A stretch of DNA of 64,000 bases from contig JBEKPS010000001.1 in NCBI GenBank assembly GCA_049520515.1, positions 372,001 to 436,000 of the forward strand, written 5' to 3'. Each line of letters starts with the position of its first letter. Within the stretch, counting starts at the first letter, position 1. The notes under the pieces were generated by a model. It was given only the letters and a program-made list of their open reading frames with translations. It was not told the origin of the DNA and did no database searches. A program made the translations under genes and the position numbers. The stretch is from JAFAMS01 sp049520515 (GTDB lineage Bacteria; Vulcanimicrobiota; Vulcanimicrobiia; Vulcanimicrobiales; Vulcanimicrobiaceae). This document shows, piece after piece, positions 43,733-52,206 of this stretch.

Positions 43733-46700
43733 CTAGCTGGCGATAAGCTCCCGAACCGCGGCGGCATTGAAGTACGCGGCTTGCGGATGATGGATGACGA
43801 TCGCGGCCGTGGATTGCTCGGGGACGATTTGGAAGGCCGAGGTCAGACGGGCGCCGATCGCCTTTTCGACGTCGAGCAGCTCCCACACGAGCTCGTGTTG
43901 CGAGAGATCCGGGCACGCGCCATAGCCCCATGAATAGCGTTTTCCGCGTTCGGCGGGGAGTCCGAGCTCGGCGCGAATGCGGCGATGCGTGTATTCCGCG
44001 AGCGCCTCAGCGGTCTGCACCGAGAAGCCGTGCAGGAAGTACGCTTCCGTATATTCGTTCTGCGCTTGCAGCTGGTCGATGCGCTGGGCCACGCGTTCTC
44101 CGACGGTGACGACCTGGAGCGCAATAACATCTGTCGCGCGACCGTCCTTCGATTCACGCAGATAGTCGGCCAGGCACAAGTGTTCGCCCCCGGCTTGCCG
44201 CGCGAAACTGAAGCGCGCGATCTGCCATCCGGGATCGTTGGGCGAGTAGACGACGATGTCGTCGCCGTCGCCGGACGCCGGGAAGTAACCGTAAACGACC
44301 CGCGGCGCGAGCAGACCGTCGCTCTTGGCACGTTGCTGATATGCGTGCAATCGGGGCTCAAACTCATCGCGCACGAGCGCTTCCCATGCCTCGCCTTTGA
44401 CGTTCGCGCCGCCCCATGAGAGACGATACAAACTCTTGAGATCAAAGCACGGCCATAGCTCGCGCACGTCGATCTTATCGCGCAGCGTGCGCGGACCAAG
44501 AAACGGCGCGCGCGGCACATCGGCTTCCTTCAACTGTGCACGTCCCGTCAGGCCGCTTTTCGGTATGGCTGTCGCATTCTTTGCGGCCGCCGCGGCTGCA
44601 AACGCTTCACCCTTTTTGCCGTCGACAAACGCATCGCGCCGCGCAGGCTCGCCGGTGAGCACGTCCATGATCTCGAGACCTTCGAAGGCGTCCTTCGCGT
44701 AGAACAATCCGGGTTCGAACCAGCGCTGGCCGTCGTCGAGTAACGAGATGCGCCGGCCGAATTCGCGATTGATCGCAGCACCGCCGACCACGATCGGAAA
44801 GTGCATCCCACGCGCATCTTGCTCTTGCACGCAGATCGGCATCTGTTTCGACGTCGAGACGAGCAGCGCGGAGAGACCGATCGCGTCGGCGCCGACTTCT
44901 TGCGCTTTCTCGAGGATTGTGTTCATCGGAACTTGCTTGCCGAGATCGAAAACCGTGTAGCCGTTATTCGAAAGAATCGTGCACACCAGATTCTTGCCGA
45001 TGTCGTGCACGTCGCCGAAAACGGTCGCAACCACGACTTTGCCTTTTGTTACGCCGTCGACTTTGTCGAGAAACTGCTCGAGATGCGCAACAGCCTTCTT
45101 CATCACTTCGGCGGACTGCAGCACGAACGGGAGAATCAACTCACCGCGGCCGAAGCGATCGCCGACCTCTTTCATCGCCGGCAACAGAATAGTGTTGAGC
45201 ACCTCGACCGCGTCACGTGTCTTCATGGCCTCGTCGAGCTTGGCTTCGATGCCATCTTTGCGGCGGTGCAAAATCGCATACTGGATACGCTCTTCGACCG
45301 GCGCATCGGTGTCTTCGGCAGCGGCAACTTGCGGTGAATCGCCTGCGCCCTTTTCTTCGTAGTGCGCGATCAGGCGCGCAAGCGCGTCCGGCCGGCGATT
45401 GAGAACGAGGTCGTCGCACAGCTCGCGCTCTTCGGTGTTGAGCTCAAAGTATGGCGTAATTTCTTTGGGATTCACGATCGCCATATCAAGGCCGACCTCG
45501 ACGCAGTGATGCAGCATCACTGAATTCACGGCTGCGCGCGCATGCGGTTTCAGACCAAAGCTGACGTTTGAGACACCAAGTGACGTAAGGACGCCCGGCA
45601 GCTCTCGCTTGATCGCTCGGATTCCTTCGATCGTCTCCCGTGCGGAGTCAATGAACTCGGCGTCGCCGGTCGCCAGCGTGAAGGTCAGCGCGTCAAAAAT
45701 CAGCGCGCCTTCGGGGATTGAAAACTCTTCGGTCACGATCTTGTGGATGCGCTGCGCGATTTCAAGCTTACGCGCCGCGGTCTTGGCCATGCCTTGCTCG
45801 TCGATCGTCAAGGCGACGACGCCCGCACCGTGTTCTTTCACGAGCGGCATCACCGCATTGATGCGTTCGCGTCCGTTCTCCAAGTTGATCGAATTCACGA
45901 TCGCGCGGCCTGCGTAGATCTTGAGCGCGCGTTCGATGACTTTGGCTTCGGTCGAGTCGATCATCACGGGCGACTCGACGGATTGCGCGAGCTTCTTGAC
46001 GACCGTCTCCATCTGCACGTCTTCATCGGCTCGCTCGGTGAGCGCCGTACAGACGTCGAGGATATGCGCGCCGCCTTCGACTTGCTCGCGTGCGACGAGC
46101 ATGATGCTATCGTAGTCGTCCTCGAGCAGAAGCCGCTTGATCTTGCGCGAGCCTTGCGAGTTGATGCGCTCGCCGATCATCAGCGGACGTGGTTCTTGTT
46201 CCAAGCTCACCGCGCTCATTGCGGATGCGGCCCACTGCGTGCGTTCGATCTGCGGGGTGCGTCCGCGCAAGCCGCGCACGGCATTGGTAAACTCGGTAAT
46301 GTGCGCCGGCGTCGTTCCGCAACAGCCGCCGATTGCGCTGACGCCAAAGTCACGCACGAACGCGAGCAGCTCGCGCGCCATTTCCTCGGGCCCTTCAGGA
46401 TAGATCGTTTCGCCTTTGGGTCCCATCAGCGGAAGACCGGCGTTCGGAATCACGCTGATCGGACAGCGCGACGTCTCGCCGAGATACCGCACCGGTTCAC
46501 GCATGTGTTGCGGACCGGTCGAACAGTTGAGTCCGATGACGTCGATCGGCAACGCTTCAAGCGTCACGCGCACCGCGCGGATGTCGCTCCCGAGCAGCAT
46601 CCGTCCGGTAACGTCGAGTGTCGCTTGCGCTTGAATCGGAACGCGTCGTAATCCGCGATCGAACTCGCGGACGATGCCGATGATGGCGGCTTTCATCTCT

Positions 46701-47206
46701 AAGAGATCTTGGCTCGTCTCGAGGAGCAGCAGATCGCTGCCGCCTTCGACCAGCGCGCGCGCCTGCTCGCCGTAAATTGCCGCGAGCTGCTCGAACGTGA
46801 TTTTCGAGAGTGCCGGATCGGAGGATGAGATCAACATTCCGGTCGGCCCGAGCGAGCCGGCGACGAAGCGCGGCTTATCGGGGGTCGAGAATCGGTCGGC
46901 GGCATCGCGCGCAATCTCGGCCGCGCGGCGATTGATCTCGAGCGTCTTGTCGGCGAGGCCGTATTCATCGAGCTTGTGCCGCGAGCCCATGAAGCTGTCG
47001 GTCTCGAGAACGTCGGCTCCGGCTTCGAGGTACGTGGCGTGAATGTTCGAGATCAGTTCGGGGCGCGTGAGGACTAGGGCCTCATTGCACCCGTGATACT
47101 TCGCGCCGCCAAAAGCGGCGTCGTCGAGCTCGAGGGCCATGAGCTGCGTCCCCATGGCCCCGTCGAAGACGAGGATCCGGTCGCGCAGCGCGTCGAGAAA
47201 AGCCAT
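43733..47206 (-). CDS. metH: Cobalamin-dependent methionine synthase
   Basis: 1157 residues in full four-module order. The homocysteine domain has zinc Cys at about 227 (GLNCSTG) and 294-295 (GGCCGTTP). The methyl-THF (pterin) domain follows with GERINSQGSRK. The B12 domain has the cap helices and GDVHDIGKN with the Co-ligand His at about 733. The C-terminal AdoMet reactivation domain includes YSWGYGACPD. It transfers methyl from 5-methyl-THF to homocysteine. No cobalamin riboswitch is seen upstream; the leader repeat is there instead. Confidence 0.97.
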   Translation of the reverse strand: MAFLDALRDRILVFDGAMGTQLMALELDDAAFGGAKYHGCNEALVLTRPELISNIHATYLEAGADVLETDSFMGSRHKLDEYGLADKTLEINRRAAEIARDAADRFSTPDKPRFVAGSLGPTGMLISSSDPALSKITFEQLAAIYGEQARALVEGGSDLLLLETSQDLLEMKAAIIGIVREFDRGLRRVPIQAQATLDVTGRMLLGSDIRAVRVTLEALPIDVIGLNCSTGPQHMREPVRYLGETSRCPISVIPNAGLPLMGPKGETIYPEGPEEMARELLAFVRDFGVSAIGGCCGTTPAHITEFTNAVRGLRGRTPQIERTQWAASAMSAVSLEQEPRPLMIGERINSQGSRKIKRLLLEDDYDSIMLVAREQVEGGAHILDVCTALTERADEDVQMETVVKKLAQSVESPVMIDSTEAKVIERALKIYAGRAIVNSINLENGRERINAVMPLVKEHGAGVVALTIDEQGMAKTAARKLEIAQRIHKIVTEEFSIPEGALIFDALTFTLATGDAEFIDSARETIEGIRAIKRELPGVLTSLGVSNVSFGLKPHARAAVNSVMLHHCVEVGLDMAIVNPKEITPYFELNTEERELCDDLVLNRRPDALARLIAHYEEKGAGDSPQVAAAEDTDAPVEERIQYAILHRRKDGIEAKLDEAMKTRDAVEVLNTILLPAMKEVGDRFGRGELILPFVLQSAEVMKKAVAHLEQFLDKVDGVTKGKVVVATVFGDVHDIGKNLVCTILSNNGYTVFDLGKQVPMNTILEKAQEVGADAIGLSALLVSTSKQMPICVQEQDARGMHFPIVVGGAAINREFGRRISLLDDGQRWFEPGLFYAKDAFEGLEIMDVLTGEPARRDAFVDGKKGEAFAAAAAAKNATAIPKSGLTGRAQLKEADVPRAPFLGPRTLRDKIDVRELWPCFDLKSLYRLSWGGANVKGEAWEALVRDEFEPRLHAYQQRAKSDGLLAPRVVYGYFPASGDGDDIVVYSPNDPGWQIARFSFARQAGGEHLCLADYLRESKDGRATDVIALQVVTVGERVAQRIDQLQAQNEYTEAYFLHGFSVQTAEALAEYTHRRIRAELGLPAERGKRYSWGYGACPDLSQHELVWELLDVEKAIGARLTSAFQIVPEQSTAAIVIHHPQAAYFNAAAVRELIAS

Positions 47207-47212
47207 CCTTTA

Positions 47213-47265
47213 AAAGGCGCTCCGCCCCAGGCTCCGCGCCCCCCATGCTGCGCACGGGGCCCCCA
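47213..47265 (-). repeat. Leader repeat copy B upstream of metH (hairpin-bearing)
   Basis: 51 of 53 bases match copy A at 13360-13412. The two differences fall in the hairpin. On the minus-strand RNA one gives a G-U wobble, so the stem CCCCGUGC/GCAUGGGG is kept. The element ends AAAGG directly before the metH ATG, with GGAG 12 nt upstream of it. More distant similarity (GTTGTTGCGAGGCC) continues to about 47326. Confidence 0.8.
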
Positions 47266-47373
47266 TATGTGCTCGGCCCATCACCATGACCAACGTGCCG
47301 GCATGGTCTCGCCGGCCTCGCAACAACTCCACGAATGTATTAATCGACAGCCAGGACTGTTCGCCCGGGGAAA

Positions 47374-47412
47374 ATTGTCCACTTAACCAAATATAGGACA
47401 CCAGAGGACAAT
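47374..47412 (+). promoter_or_regulatory. Possible operator of the Fic-like gene
   Basis: ATTGTCC at 47374-47380 is the inverse complement of GGACAAT at 47406-47412, which overlaps the start codon. A further GGACA is at 47396-47400. Two GGACA direct repeats 10 bp apart plus the inverted TGTCC suggest a protein-binding site. No clear -35/-10 pair is seen. Confidence 0.35.
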
Positions 47413-48355
47413 GACGGTTCACGAGCTCCGCGCCGAGATGGAGGCCCGCCCGGACGATGCCGCGAGCACGCGCCGGTTCGAGCGCGTTCGCCGGGACGTC
47501 ATCTACGATGAGATCGCTGCCTCTTGCGCGCTTGCGGACGCCCACCTCACGCCGCTCGCCGTTCGGCGTCTGCTCGAGCGCAACGTCACCGTGGCCGGCA
47601 GCCTGCCCGATCATCTTCTCGTCCTCGGCTATGCGCGGGCCGCGCTCGAGATCGCGCGCGAGCATCGCGTCCGTCCGGGCGCGCGTTGGCTGATCTCGGT
47701 TGCCGAGATCGAGCGCCTGCACGTCACGATCATGGCGCCACTCGACGTGACGCGTCCGCGTCCGGCGTTGCAAACGGCGTGGCGTCGCACGAACTTGCCG
47801 CCGGTGCGCGAGGGCATGGTGACGACACCGCATTGGTTGATCGAGTTCGAGATGTCAACGCTGGTCGAACGCATCGGCAGCGGACCGCCGCGTGAAGACG
47901 CGCTGTTCACGTGGCTCGCGGATGCATGCGAGCGTCTCGAACGCATACGCCCGTTTGTTGAAGCTAATGGACGGATTGCGCGGCTCGTCATGAACCTGCT
48001 GTTATCGCGCCTCGGTTATCCACCCGCGACGATCACGCACACGCTCGTCGATTCCTACACGCGCGCGCTCAGTGCTGCGGACGCCGGCGATCGAACCAAG
48101 CTCGCCGATCTTCTCGAACGCGCCGTGCGCACAAACCTCGAACGCCTAACGGCAGCGATCGTCGATACGGGCGCGTTGCGCCCGCTCGCGTCGTTCGTCG
48201 CGCACGGGCTCAGCTTGGATGCACTGCGCAAAGCAGCACAACGCGGACGTCTACGCGTCGTGACACGCGGCCGTGAGATTCTCACGACACAAGTGTGGAT
48301 CGATGCATACCGCGCAACCAAATCGAAAGCTGGAAGGCCCGTGCGCGCACGTTAG
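47411..48355 (+). CDS. Fic-fold protein with degenerate active site
   Basis: 314 residues. The layout of a Fic protein is clear: an N-terminal helix block (residues 30-80), the LPPVREGMVTTP flap region (129-140), and the core FVEANGRIARL near 182-192. The canonical HPFx(D/E)GNGR reads RPFVEANGR (180-188): His is Arg180 and the first Gly is Ala185. The N-terminal inhibitory motif (S/T)xxxE(G/N) reads SCALAD (38-43), lacking Glu. A C-terminal winged-helix-like region follows. AMP transfer is doubtful; binding or another transferase role is possible. It is divergent from metH. Confidence 0.82.
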   Translation: MTVHELRAEMEARPDDAASTRRFERVRRDVIYDEIAASCALADAHLTPLAVRRLLERNVTVAGSLPDHLLVLGYARAALEIAREHRVRPGARWLISVAEIERLHVTIMAPLDVTRPRPALQTAWRRTNLPPVREGMVTTPHWLIEFEMSTLVERIGSGPPREDALFTWLADACERLERIRPFVEANGRIARLVMNLLLSRLGYPPATITHTLVDSYTRALSAADAGDRTKLADLLERAVRTNLERLTAAIVDTGALRPLASFVAHGLSLDALRKAAQRGRLRVVTRGREILTTQVWIDAYRATKSKAGRPVRAR

Positions 48356-48395
48356 ACGGGAACATCGAGCGGCACGAGCGAAATTTGCGCGCGCT

Positions 48396-48581
48396 TTGGT
48401 AGATCGGCGTCGCCTCAATTTAGCAATCGGTGCGACAGTTGCGTTTGGAATCGTGGCTGCGATGGACGTGTTTCGATGGGCGACCACGCATAAGCAGGCG
48501 GATTTGTTGGCGGCCCTGGCGTTCACAGGGCTTGCGCTGTTGTGGGTGATGGTTTGCGTGCGTTGGAGTCGCCAGCTCTGA
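48396..48581 (+). CDS. Tiny two-helix membrane protein
   Basis: 61 residues from TTG 48396, with two hydrophobic helices (NLAIGATVAFGIVAAMDVF and LLAALAFTGLALLWVMVCV) joined by a short polar loop. An earlier ATG at 48303 lies inside the Fic gene. Its TGA overlaps the likely CTG start of the HAD gene. No family is recognised; it is supported by topology and placement only. Confidence 0.5.
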   Translation: MVDRRRLNLAIGATVAFGIVAAMDVFRWATTHKQADLLAALAFTGLALLWVMVCVRWSRQL

Positions 48582-49252
48582 TAGAAGCCGTTATCTTCGA
48601 TCTGGACGGAGTGCTGCTCGACAGCGAGCAGATTTGGGACAAGGCTCGCGAGCAATACGTGAAAGCCGTCGGCGGCCGCTGGATCGCGAGCGCGCAAACC
48701 GACATGATGGGCATGAGCTCGACGGAGTGGTCACGCTACATGCATGAAACCCTCAGCGTTCCGCGCCCCGCGCCGCAGATCAACGCTGACGTGATCGCGC
48801 TCATCGAACAAATCTACGAACGCGACGGCTTCCCGATCATCGACGGCGCCGTGGACGCCCTCGAACGGATCGCTGCGAAGTGGCCGCTCGGACTTGCATC
48901 GAGCTCGAACCGGCCGATCATCGATCTGGTGATGTCATCGACGCCCTTTGGGAAACTGTTCAAAGTCACGGTCTCATCGGAAGAGGTTGCGCGCGGTAAA
49001 CCTAATCCCGATGTCTATTTGAAAGCGGCGAAGCTGCTCAATGCGCGTCCCGATCGCTGCGCGGGCGTCGAAGATTCACACAACGGTATCCTCGCGCTGC
49101 GCAACGCCGGCATGCGCGCAATTGCAATTCCGAATCTCCACTATCCGCCACACCCAGTCGCCCTCCGCGCCGCAACCGTCGTACTCTCGACGATCGAGCA
49201 GCTGACACCAGACGTCATCGAGAACGGCATCACCGAGCAGCCACGGGCATAG
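48578..49252 (+). CDS. HAD-superfamily phosphatase (beta-phosphoglucomutase-like)
   Basis: 224 residues from CTG 48578, giving MIEAVIFDLDGVLLDSEQIW, the normal N-terminus of this family. GTG 48542 and TTG 48563 are in-frame alternatives that add 12 or 5 residues. Motif I is DLDGVLLD, motif II SSSNRP, motif III the Lys of RGKPNPDVY, and motif IV GVEDSHNGI. The sub-type I cap domain is helical. It likely acts on a small sugar phosphate or similar. Confidence 0.88.
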   Translation: MIEAVIFDLDGVLLDSEQIWDKAREQYVKAVGGRWIASAQTDMMGMSSTEWSRYMHETLSVPRPAPQINADVIALIEQIYERDGFPIIDGAVDALERIAAKWPLGLASSSNRPIIDLVMSSTPFGKLFKVTVSSEEVARGKPNPDVYLKAAKLLNARPDRCAGVEDSHNGILALRNAGMRAIAIPNLHYPPHPVALRAATVVLSTIEQLTPDVIENGITEQPRA

Positions 49253-49289
49253 CGCGGGAGGGCACGTAGCCCTCGCGGAACAGGCTCGC

Positions 49290-50051
49290 GTGCAGACAAC
49301 CGTTGCACCGATTATCGCCACCGCCGACCTGACGAAAGAATACGCCGGATTCCGTGCGGTTGACGGCGTTTCGCTTTTGTTCGAGCGCGAGCGTGTCCAC
49401 GCGATCATCGGCCCGAACGGCGCCGGCAAGACGACGCTCTTCAATTTACTTTCCGGCTTCACGCCGCCGACGAGCGGAACAATCGCCTTCGAAGGCCGCG
49501 AGATCACGAACGTGGCGCCCGCCGATCGGGCGCAGCTCGGAATCGTGCGCAGCTTTCAGATCACCAGCATCTTTCCACACCTCACCGTGCTCGAGAACGT
49601 GAAGGTCAGCTTACAAGCCAAGACACCGCTCTCGCATCGGTTCCTTGCCTCATCAAGCACGACGCGCGCGCTCGATGAGCCTGCGCTGCAGATATTGAGC
49701 GACGTAGGTATGGTCGAATTCGCGGAGCACCGCGCCGCGCACTTACCTTATGGGCGCAAACGCAGCCTCGAGCTCGCGATTTCGCTCGCGCAGGATCCGC
49801 CGCTCTTACTCCTCGACGAGCCGACGGCGGGAATGGGGCAGGAGGACATCGCGCGCACGATCGGCCTGATCAAACGCATCGCCAAGGGCCGCACGATCAT
49901 CTTGGTCGAGCACAACCTGCGCGTCGTCGAAGATGTGTGCGATCGCGTCGTCGTCATGCAGCGCGGCCGCATCCTCGTCGAAGGCTCGTATGCGGACGTT
50001 CGCGCCGATCAGCGCGTCGTCGACGCGTATCTCGGCGGAGGAGCCCACTAG
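49290..50051 (+). CDS. LIV-type ABC transporter ATPase (second LivG)
   Basis: 253 residues from GTG 49290. Walker A GPNGAGKTT is at 41-49, then FNLLSGFTPPTSG and RSFQITSIFP, the LivG pattern. The signature is degenerate (LPYGRKRSLELAISLA) and Walker B is LLLLDEPTAGMGQ. Its TAG abuts the ATG of the LivF-like gene. The matching permeases lie convergent at 51.2-53.1 kb. Confidence 0.92.
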   Translation: MQTTVAPIIATADLTKEYAGFRAVDGVSLLFERERVHAIIGPNGAGKTTLFNLLSGFTPPTSGTIAFEGREITNVAPADRAQLGIVRSFQITSIFPHLTVLENVKVSLQAKTPLSHRFLASSSTTRALDEPALQILSDVGMVEFAEHRAAHLPYGRKRSLELAISLAQDPPLLLLDEPTAGMGQEDIARTIGLIKRIAKGRTIILVEHNLRVVEDVCDRVVVMQRGRILVEGSYADVRADQRVVDAYLGGGAH

Positions 50052-50744
50052 ATGCTGCGGCTCGACGACGTTCACGCCTATTACGACGAGAGCCACGTTC
50101 TGCGCGGCGTTACGCTGCACGTCGACGCCGGCGAGGTCGTAACGCTCGTCGGGCGCAACGGCGTCGGCAAAACCACAACGCTGCGCACGATCATCGGAAT
50201 CGTCCATGCCCGCGCCGGCACAATATTATTCGAGGATCAACCGATCCAAACGCTTTCATCGGACCGGGTCGCACAACTCGGCATCGGTTTCGTCCCCGAA
50301 GAGCGCGGGATCATGTCGACGCTCTCCGTCTACGAGAATCTCACGCTGCCGCCGGTCGTCGGAACAAATGCGTGGCCGCTCGAGAAAATCTATGACGCGT
50401 TTCCCATTCTGAAAATGCGCGCGCGTGCAGCTGGGACGACGCTCTCCGGCGGTGAGCAGCAGATGCTCGCGATTGCGCGCGTCCTGCGCAGCGGTTCGCG
50501 CCTGATTCTTCTCGACGAACCGACCGAGGGGCTCGCGCCCGTCATCGTCGAGCAAATCGGTGAGGTCATCCGCGAGATCAAGAAACACGGCGTGACGATT
50601 CTACTGGTCGAGCAAAACGTACGCTTTGCGACCGGCGTTGCCGACCGCCACTACCTCATGGCGCACGGCTGCATCGTCGAGTCGCTTACGAACGCGGAGA
50701 TGCTATCGCGCCAGACGGAATTGCTCGAGCACTTAGGCGTTTAG
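50052..50744 (+). CDS. LIV-type ABC transporter ATPase (second LivF)
   Basis: 230 residues. Walker A GRNGVGKTT is at 34-42, followed by FVPEERGIMSTLSVYENL, the signature LSGGEQQMLAIARVL and Walker B LILLDEPTEGLAP. GRNGVGKTT is seen in LivF and in UrtE of urea systems; nothing else here supports urea. The 3' end overlaps the convergent DUF4760-like gene by 12 bp. Confidence 0.92.
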   Translation: MLRLDDVHAYYDESHVLRGVTLHVDAGEVVTLVGRNGVGKTTTLRTIIGIVHARAGTILFEDQPIQTLSSDRVAQLGIGFVPEERGIMSTLSVYENLTLPPVVGTNAWPLEKIYDAFPILKMRARAAGTTLSGGEQQMLAIARVLRSGSRLILLDEPTEGLAPVIVEQIGEVIREIKKHGVTILLVEQNVRFATGVADRHYLMAHGCIVESLTNAEMLSRQTELLEHLGV

Positions 50745-51266
50745 CTTATCCCAGCGCGGCATATTCGCGGGATACGCACCGTTTGGATGCGCGTCGATCC
50801 ATTGTTTCGAAAGAACCGCCAGATACTCGAAGTTCTCATAGACAGAAGGCCCGCCTCTCTCGCGCATAATCACAATTGCCGGATAAATGGACTCCCACAA
50901 ACGGACGATCGTCGCGCAGCTGCTATCGAGAAATGTCAAGCGATCGATCATTCCATACTTGATGTACGTACCGCATTGCTCCCAATAGTCGCATACATGC
51001 AGTTCCGGATGATGTACCCTATCGAGCCTTCGCCGAAATTCATCGCAGAATGTCGGGTCCTTTAGCTTCTCCGGCAACTCGAGACGCACGTACCTGATCC
51101 ACGCCTGCATCTCCGGCTTCTGCCAATCTTGAAGAACCATCGTCAAACCTTGCAAGCTCGTATTCGAGCGCAGATGGCGCAGCTGTACGATCGCCGCAAC
51201 TGCCGTCACGATAAAGACGACAAGCGTGAGGCCTGAGAAGATGGCGTTCAGTACTTCAGCGTTCAC
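50733..51266 (-). CDS. DUF4760-like membrane-anchored protein
   Basis: 177 residues from GTG 51266, overlapping livM2's end by 11 bp. One N-terminal membrane helix (about residues 8-28) precedes a cytoplasmic helical domain. Its DYWEQCGTYIKYGMIDR and LWESIYPAIVIMRE stretches recall the DUF4760 family. Function is unknown. The tight overlap suggests it is translated with the transporter, possibly by chance of packing. Confidence 0.7.
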   Translation of the reverse strand: MNAEVLNAIFSGLTLVVFIVTAVAAIVQLRHLRSNTSLQGLTMVLQDWQKPEMQAWIRYVRLELPEKLKDPTFCDEFRRRLDRVHHPELHVCDYWEQCGTYIKYGMIDRLTFLDSSCATIVRLWESIYPAIVIMRERGGPSVYENFEYLAVLSKQWIDAHPNGAYPANMPRWDKLNA

Positions 51267-52206
51267 GGCGCACCGCGAATGCGAGGATTTCGCCGACGAT
51301 GCCACGGCGCGCGCCGAGGATGACGATCGCGAACACGGTCCCAAGGACGATGTTCGTTTTGTCGCCGATCGCCGTCTTTGAGACAAAGTATTCAAGCGAT
51401 TCGAAGAAGCCGGCGCCGATGATCGGACCGAATATCGTACCGATCCCGCCGAGTACGGTCATCATCACGACTTTGCCTGAGGTCTGCCACGCAACGGCGT
51501 CCAGACCGCACAGACGATTTCCAATTGCGAAGAGCGAGCCGGCCAGTCCGGCGAGTGCGCCGGACATGACGAACATCCCGAGCTTGAAGCGATTGGTGTG
51601 ATAACCAAGGCTGATCGCGCGGCGCTCGTTTTCGCGCATCGCACCGAGCACTATCCCAAACGGTGAGCGCACGACGCGGACCGCAAACCACACTCCCAGC
51701 GCGACAATGGCAAGCGTCAGATAGTAGTACGGGATGTCGCCTTCGATCGGGTATCCGAAGAACCAACCGCGACTCGTGATCTGAATTCCGTTCTCGCCGC
51801 CGGTGAGATTTATGAACTGAAAGGCAAAGAAGAACTGGATCTGCGCGATTGCCAGCGTGATCATCGCGAAATAGATTCCCTGTCGGCGTACCGATACGAA
51901 GCCGACCAGCGCAGCGAGAATCAGCGCGTAAAGAACCCCCGCCGCTACTGCCACGACGAACGGCGCATGATAGTGCGCGATGACAAGCGTCGCTGCGTAT
52001 CCCGCGCCTCCCCAAAAGAGCGCATGTCCGAACGAAAGCAGCCCCGCAAATCCAAGCAGCAGGTCGAGCGAGACTGCAAAGAGCCCGAAGCACACCAGAT
52101 CGAGTGCAAAAACCGGATAGACGATCCACGGCAGCACGATTCCCGCGGCCAGCAGAACGGCAGCGAGGATCAAGCCGCTGCGGCCGCCGAGTTGCGCCGT
52201 GGTCAT
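51256..52206 (-). CDS. LIV-type ABC transporter permease (second LivM)
   Basis: 316 residues from ATG 52206 (ATGA overlap with livH2). About nine helices. LivM features are LLLGFAGLLSFGHALFWGGAGYAA and GAMRENERRAISLGY, the cytoplasmic coupling loop. It pairs with livH2; both are of the type served by the ATPases at 49.3-50.7 kb. Confidence 0.93.
   Translation of the reverse strand: MTTAQLGGRSGLILAAVLLAAGIVLPWIVYPVFALDLVCFGLFAVSLDLLLGFAGLLSFGHALFWGGAGYAATLVIAHYHAPFVVAVAAGVLYALILAALVGFVSVRRQGIYFAMITLAIAQIQFFFAFQFINLTGGENGIQITSRGWFFGYPIEGDIPYYYLTLAIVALGVWFAVRVVRSPFGIVLGAMRENERRAISLGYHTNRFKLGMFVMSGALAGLAGSLFAIGNRLCGLDAVAWQTSGKVVMMTVLGGIGTIFGPIIGAGFFESLEYFVSKTAIGDKTNIVLGTVFAIVILGARRGIVGEILAFAVRRER

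Noticed and set aside
49290..50744. Urea transporter ATPases (UrtD/UrtE)
   Set aside because: The Walker text fits, but there are no other urt genes or urease nearby, and the convergent permeases are ordinary LivHM type.
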